From NCBI RefSeq assembly GCF_946479755.1, contig NZ_CAMLHC010000043.1:1-52375 (forward strand): 52,375 bases of DNA, given 5' to 3'. The position numbers and the translations under genes are program-made. This DNA is from an uncultured Chitinophaga sp. (GTDB lineage Bacteria; Bacteroidota; Bacteroidia; Chitinophagales; Chitinophagaceae). Positions 50,755-52,375 of the stretch are shown here, in pieces (position 1 is the first letter of the stretch; each line of letters begins with the position of its first letter). Below the pieces are notes generated by a model. It was not told the DNA's origin. It saw only the letters and a list, made by a program, of their open reading frames with translations, and did no database searches.

Positions 50755-52375
50755 ATGAGCGTGTATAAAAGTGTGTTCATTGATAGCTTTGGCGCAGCTT
50801 TGTTGCTGGTTATCCTTATGTTTAGTGGGAATCTGGTATCGGCGCAGCAACCAGGCGGGCCCTCCCTGCCAGCTGCAACGCCGGTAGCCTTGCCTTCTGC
50901 TTATACTGTTCCGGTTATTAACTATGTCCGTACCTGGGAGCCGTCTATTCCGCTGACAGATCCGGCAGCCGTGATGGCTAATGGCCAGGTGGCGGATGTA
51001 AAACAGACGACGCAATACTTCGATGGATTGGGTCGCCTGCTGCAGACGGTTGCTAAGGGCATGAGCGATAGTGGGAAAGATATTGTAAGTCCTGTGGTGT
51101 ATGATGCATTCGGTCGTGAGCAGTATAAATACCTGCCTTATAGGGATATGGCAGGTGACGGTAAGTTCAAAACATCTCCTTTTAGCGTTCAACAGCAGTT
51201 TTACCAGGGTTCCGGTAATTATCCCGGTGAGAAGATATTTTATAGCCAGACAGCGTTTGAAGCTTCCCCTTTAAACAGGGTATTGAAGACTTATGCTCCC
51301 GGTAATAGCTGGGCCACGCGCCCGGTAAGCCAGCAATACCTGGTGAATACCGCACAGGACTCAGTGCGTATCTGGAACATGGCAGTAACCGGCTTACCGG
51401 TGAGCCCGGGTATCTATGCAGCAGGACAATTGCTTAAAAACGTTACCATAGATGAAGACGGCGGTCAGGTAGTGGAGTATAAAGATAAATCAGGACAGGT
51501 GGTGCTCAAAAAAGTACGGCTGTTGCCCACCGCCAATGCTGCGCACATGGGGTGGCTATGCACCTACTATGTTTATGATGACCTAAATAACCTTCGTTTC
51601 GTGATCCCTCCGCTTGGGGTGGAGAAAGTCACCAGTAGCTGGAATGTAGCTGCTATCGCCAACGGTCTTTGTTTTCAGTATACCTATGATGGCAGGAACC
51701 GGATGATCACTAAAAAGGTTCCCGGCGCTGGTATGGTGGAAATGGTCTACGACGTACGCGACCGGCTGGCATTTGCCAGGGATTCTAATCAGCGTGCGCA
51801 AAATCAATGGCTTGCCACTTTTTATGATCAGCTGAACCGGCCTGTAGAAACGGCGCTGTACAGCAGAAATATATCCAGAGAAGCGCTACAGACGCAACTG
51901 AACGGGGCTGTTAGTAACAGTGGCACCAGCAGCTATACCTTTCCCGGTACCGCCGACCTGGTGGTGGCTTCCCATGAGGCCGCGCGTAATCTATATCAGG
52001 CAACGAACTCTGTAACGCTGGAAGGAGGCTTTGACACCGGCGGCAGCACAGATGTTGATGTGAATATTAATCCATCACTGACCGGCGGAAGAACGGACAT
52101 CCCGGTGAGTAATCCATTGCCGGATATTTTTAGCAATGGTACGCTGACACCGTTGACCTTTACTTTTTATGATAACTATAATTTTACCGGCGCACACGCA
52201 GCCGACAACAGGTATTATAGCAAACCGACTACCGGTGGAAATCCCAATGCAGAGCCGGTGACTGTTGGCAATATGACGAAAGGGCTCGTAACAGGTGCGC
52301 GTGTTCGTATCCTTGGGACAGATACCTGGCTGACTACAACTTCCCGCTATGACGACAAGGGCAGGGTGACCCAGG
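50755..52375 (+). CDS. Rhs/YD-repeat protein with DUF6443-type N-terminus, partial
   Basis: The frame is open from ATG 50755 to the window end, giving 540 residues without a stop. A signal peptide (FGAALLLVILMFSGNLVSAQ) and Pro-rich stretch lead to VINYVRTWEPSIPLTDPAAV and VKQTTQYFDGLGRLLQTVAK, the hallmark of Bacteroidota DUF6443 Rhs proteins. YD-type repeats follow: YDAFGREQYKYLPY, YDGRNRMITKK, YDVRDRLAFARD and, at the edge, YDDKGRV. Such proteins are large secreted shells carrying a variable C-terminal toxin; that part lies outside. In-frame ATGs at 50644 and 50653 exist, but 50755 gives the best signal peptide. Confidence 0.88.
   Translation, partial: MSVYKSVFIDSFGAALLLVILMFSGNLVSAQQPGGPSLPAATPVALPSAYTVPVINYVRTWEPSIPLTDPAAVMANGQVADVKQTTQYFDGLGRLLQTVAKGMSDSGKDIVSPVVYDAFGREQYKYLPYRDMAGDGKFKTSPFSVQQQFYQGSGNYPGEKIFYSQTAFEASPLNRVLKTYAPGNSWATRPVSQQYLVNTAQDSVRIWNMAVTGLPVSPGIYAAGQLLKNVTIDEDGGQVVEYKDKSGQVVLKKVRLLPTANAAHMGWLCTYYVYDDLNNLRFVIPPLGVEKVTSSWNVAAIANGLCFQYTYDGRNRMITKKVPGAGMVEMVYDVRDRLAFARDSNQRAQNQWLATFYDQLNRPVETALYSRNISREALQTQLNGAVSNSGTSSYTFPGTADLVVASHEAARNLYQATNSVTLEGGFDTGGSTDVDVNINPSLTGGRTDIPVSNPLPDIFSNGTLTPLTFTFYDNYNFTGAHAADNRYYSKPTTGGNPNAEPVTVGNMTKGLVTGARVRILGTDTWLTTTSRYDDKGRVTQ

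Overview
The window is a chromosomal segment of a Bacteroidota bacterium, most likely a Chitinophaga-like member of the Chitinophagaceae. The grounds are: promoters that fit the Bacteroidota TTTG / TAnnTTTG pattern, no clear Shine-Dalgarno sites, an arginine cluster built around an N-acyl-ornithine carbamoyltransferase, a NagB/PIG-L fusion, a GH109 enzyme with a Tat-type leader, a DUF6443-type Rhs protein, and palindromic intergenic word repeats. The taxonomic call is inference, because no rRNA gene is present.

Left third (1-21300), mostly housekeeping. It opens with two tandem tRNA-Val(UAC) genes on the minus strand, the first cut by the window edge. Then come a CPA2 antiporter, the N-degron pair clpS-aat, a DinB-like protein, an MFS transporter, mtaB, a DUF4258 protein, plsC overlapping priA, a DUF3857 protein, an NAD(P)-binding protein, murB, a YpdA-type reductase, a class I glutamine amidotransferase, an O-methyltransferase-like protein, a YeiH-type exporter, a lipoprotein, two uncharacterised proteins and a small HD hydrolase.

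Middle (21492-39531), a host- or environment-glycan catabolic island. A long minus-strand array reads, in transcription order: sugar MFS transporter, ROK kinase, glycosylasparaginase, CutC, phosphodiesterase-like protein, endonuclease/phosphatase-like protein, GH20 beta-hexosaminidase, and a NagB/PIG-L fusion. Divergent and adjacent to it are a second sugar MFS transporter, galactokinase, a GH109 alpha-N-acetylgalactosaminidase and a GH29 alpha-L-fucosidase. Together these would strip fucose, GalNAc and GlcNAc from glycans, split the GlcNAc-Asn link, import the sugars, and feed them to fructose-6-phosphate and galactose-1-phosphate. There is no SusC/SusD pair. A TAAAACGTTTTA palindrome between the two transporters and an AAACGTTT copy just upstream of nagB are candidate shared operators.

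Right-middle (39637-48428), a complete arginine operon: GNAT (putative N-acylglutamate synthase), argG, argC, argD, argF', argB, argE, argH. A Bacteroidota promoter precedes a leader of about 280 nt that holds two overlapping mini-ORFs, one ending in RFLSRRPRI. ArgF' is of the acyl-ornithine type, with Thr at the position that sets acetyl versus succinyl specificity. A strong terminator follows argH.

Right end (48450-52375), a visibly more A+T-rich accessory tract. It has a protein of unknown function, a small immunity-like gene, a possible decayed toxin tip, a second small gene broken by an apparent one-base deletion in a T run, and the signal-peptide start of a large Rhs/YD-repeat protein that runs off the window. 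This looks like a polymorphic-toxin locus with orphan immunity genes placed ahead of the Rhs gene, and it is the best candidate here for something undescribed.
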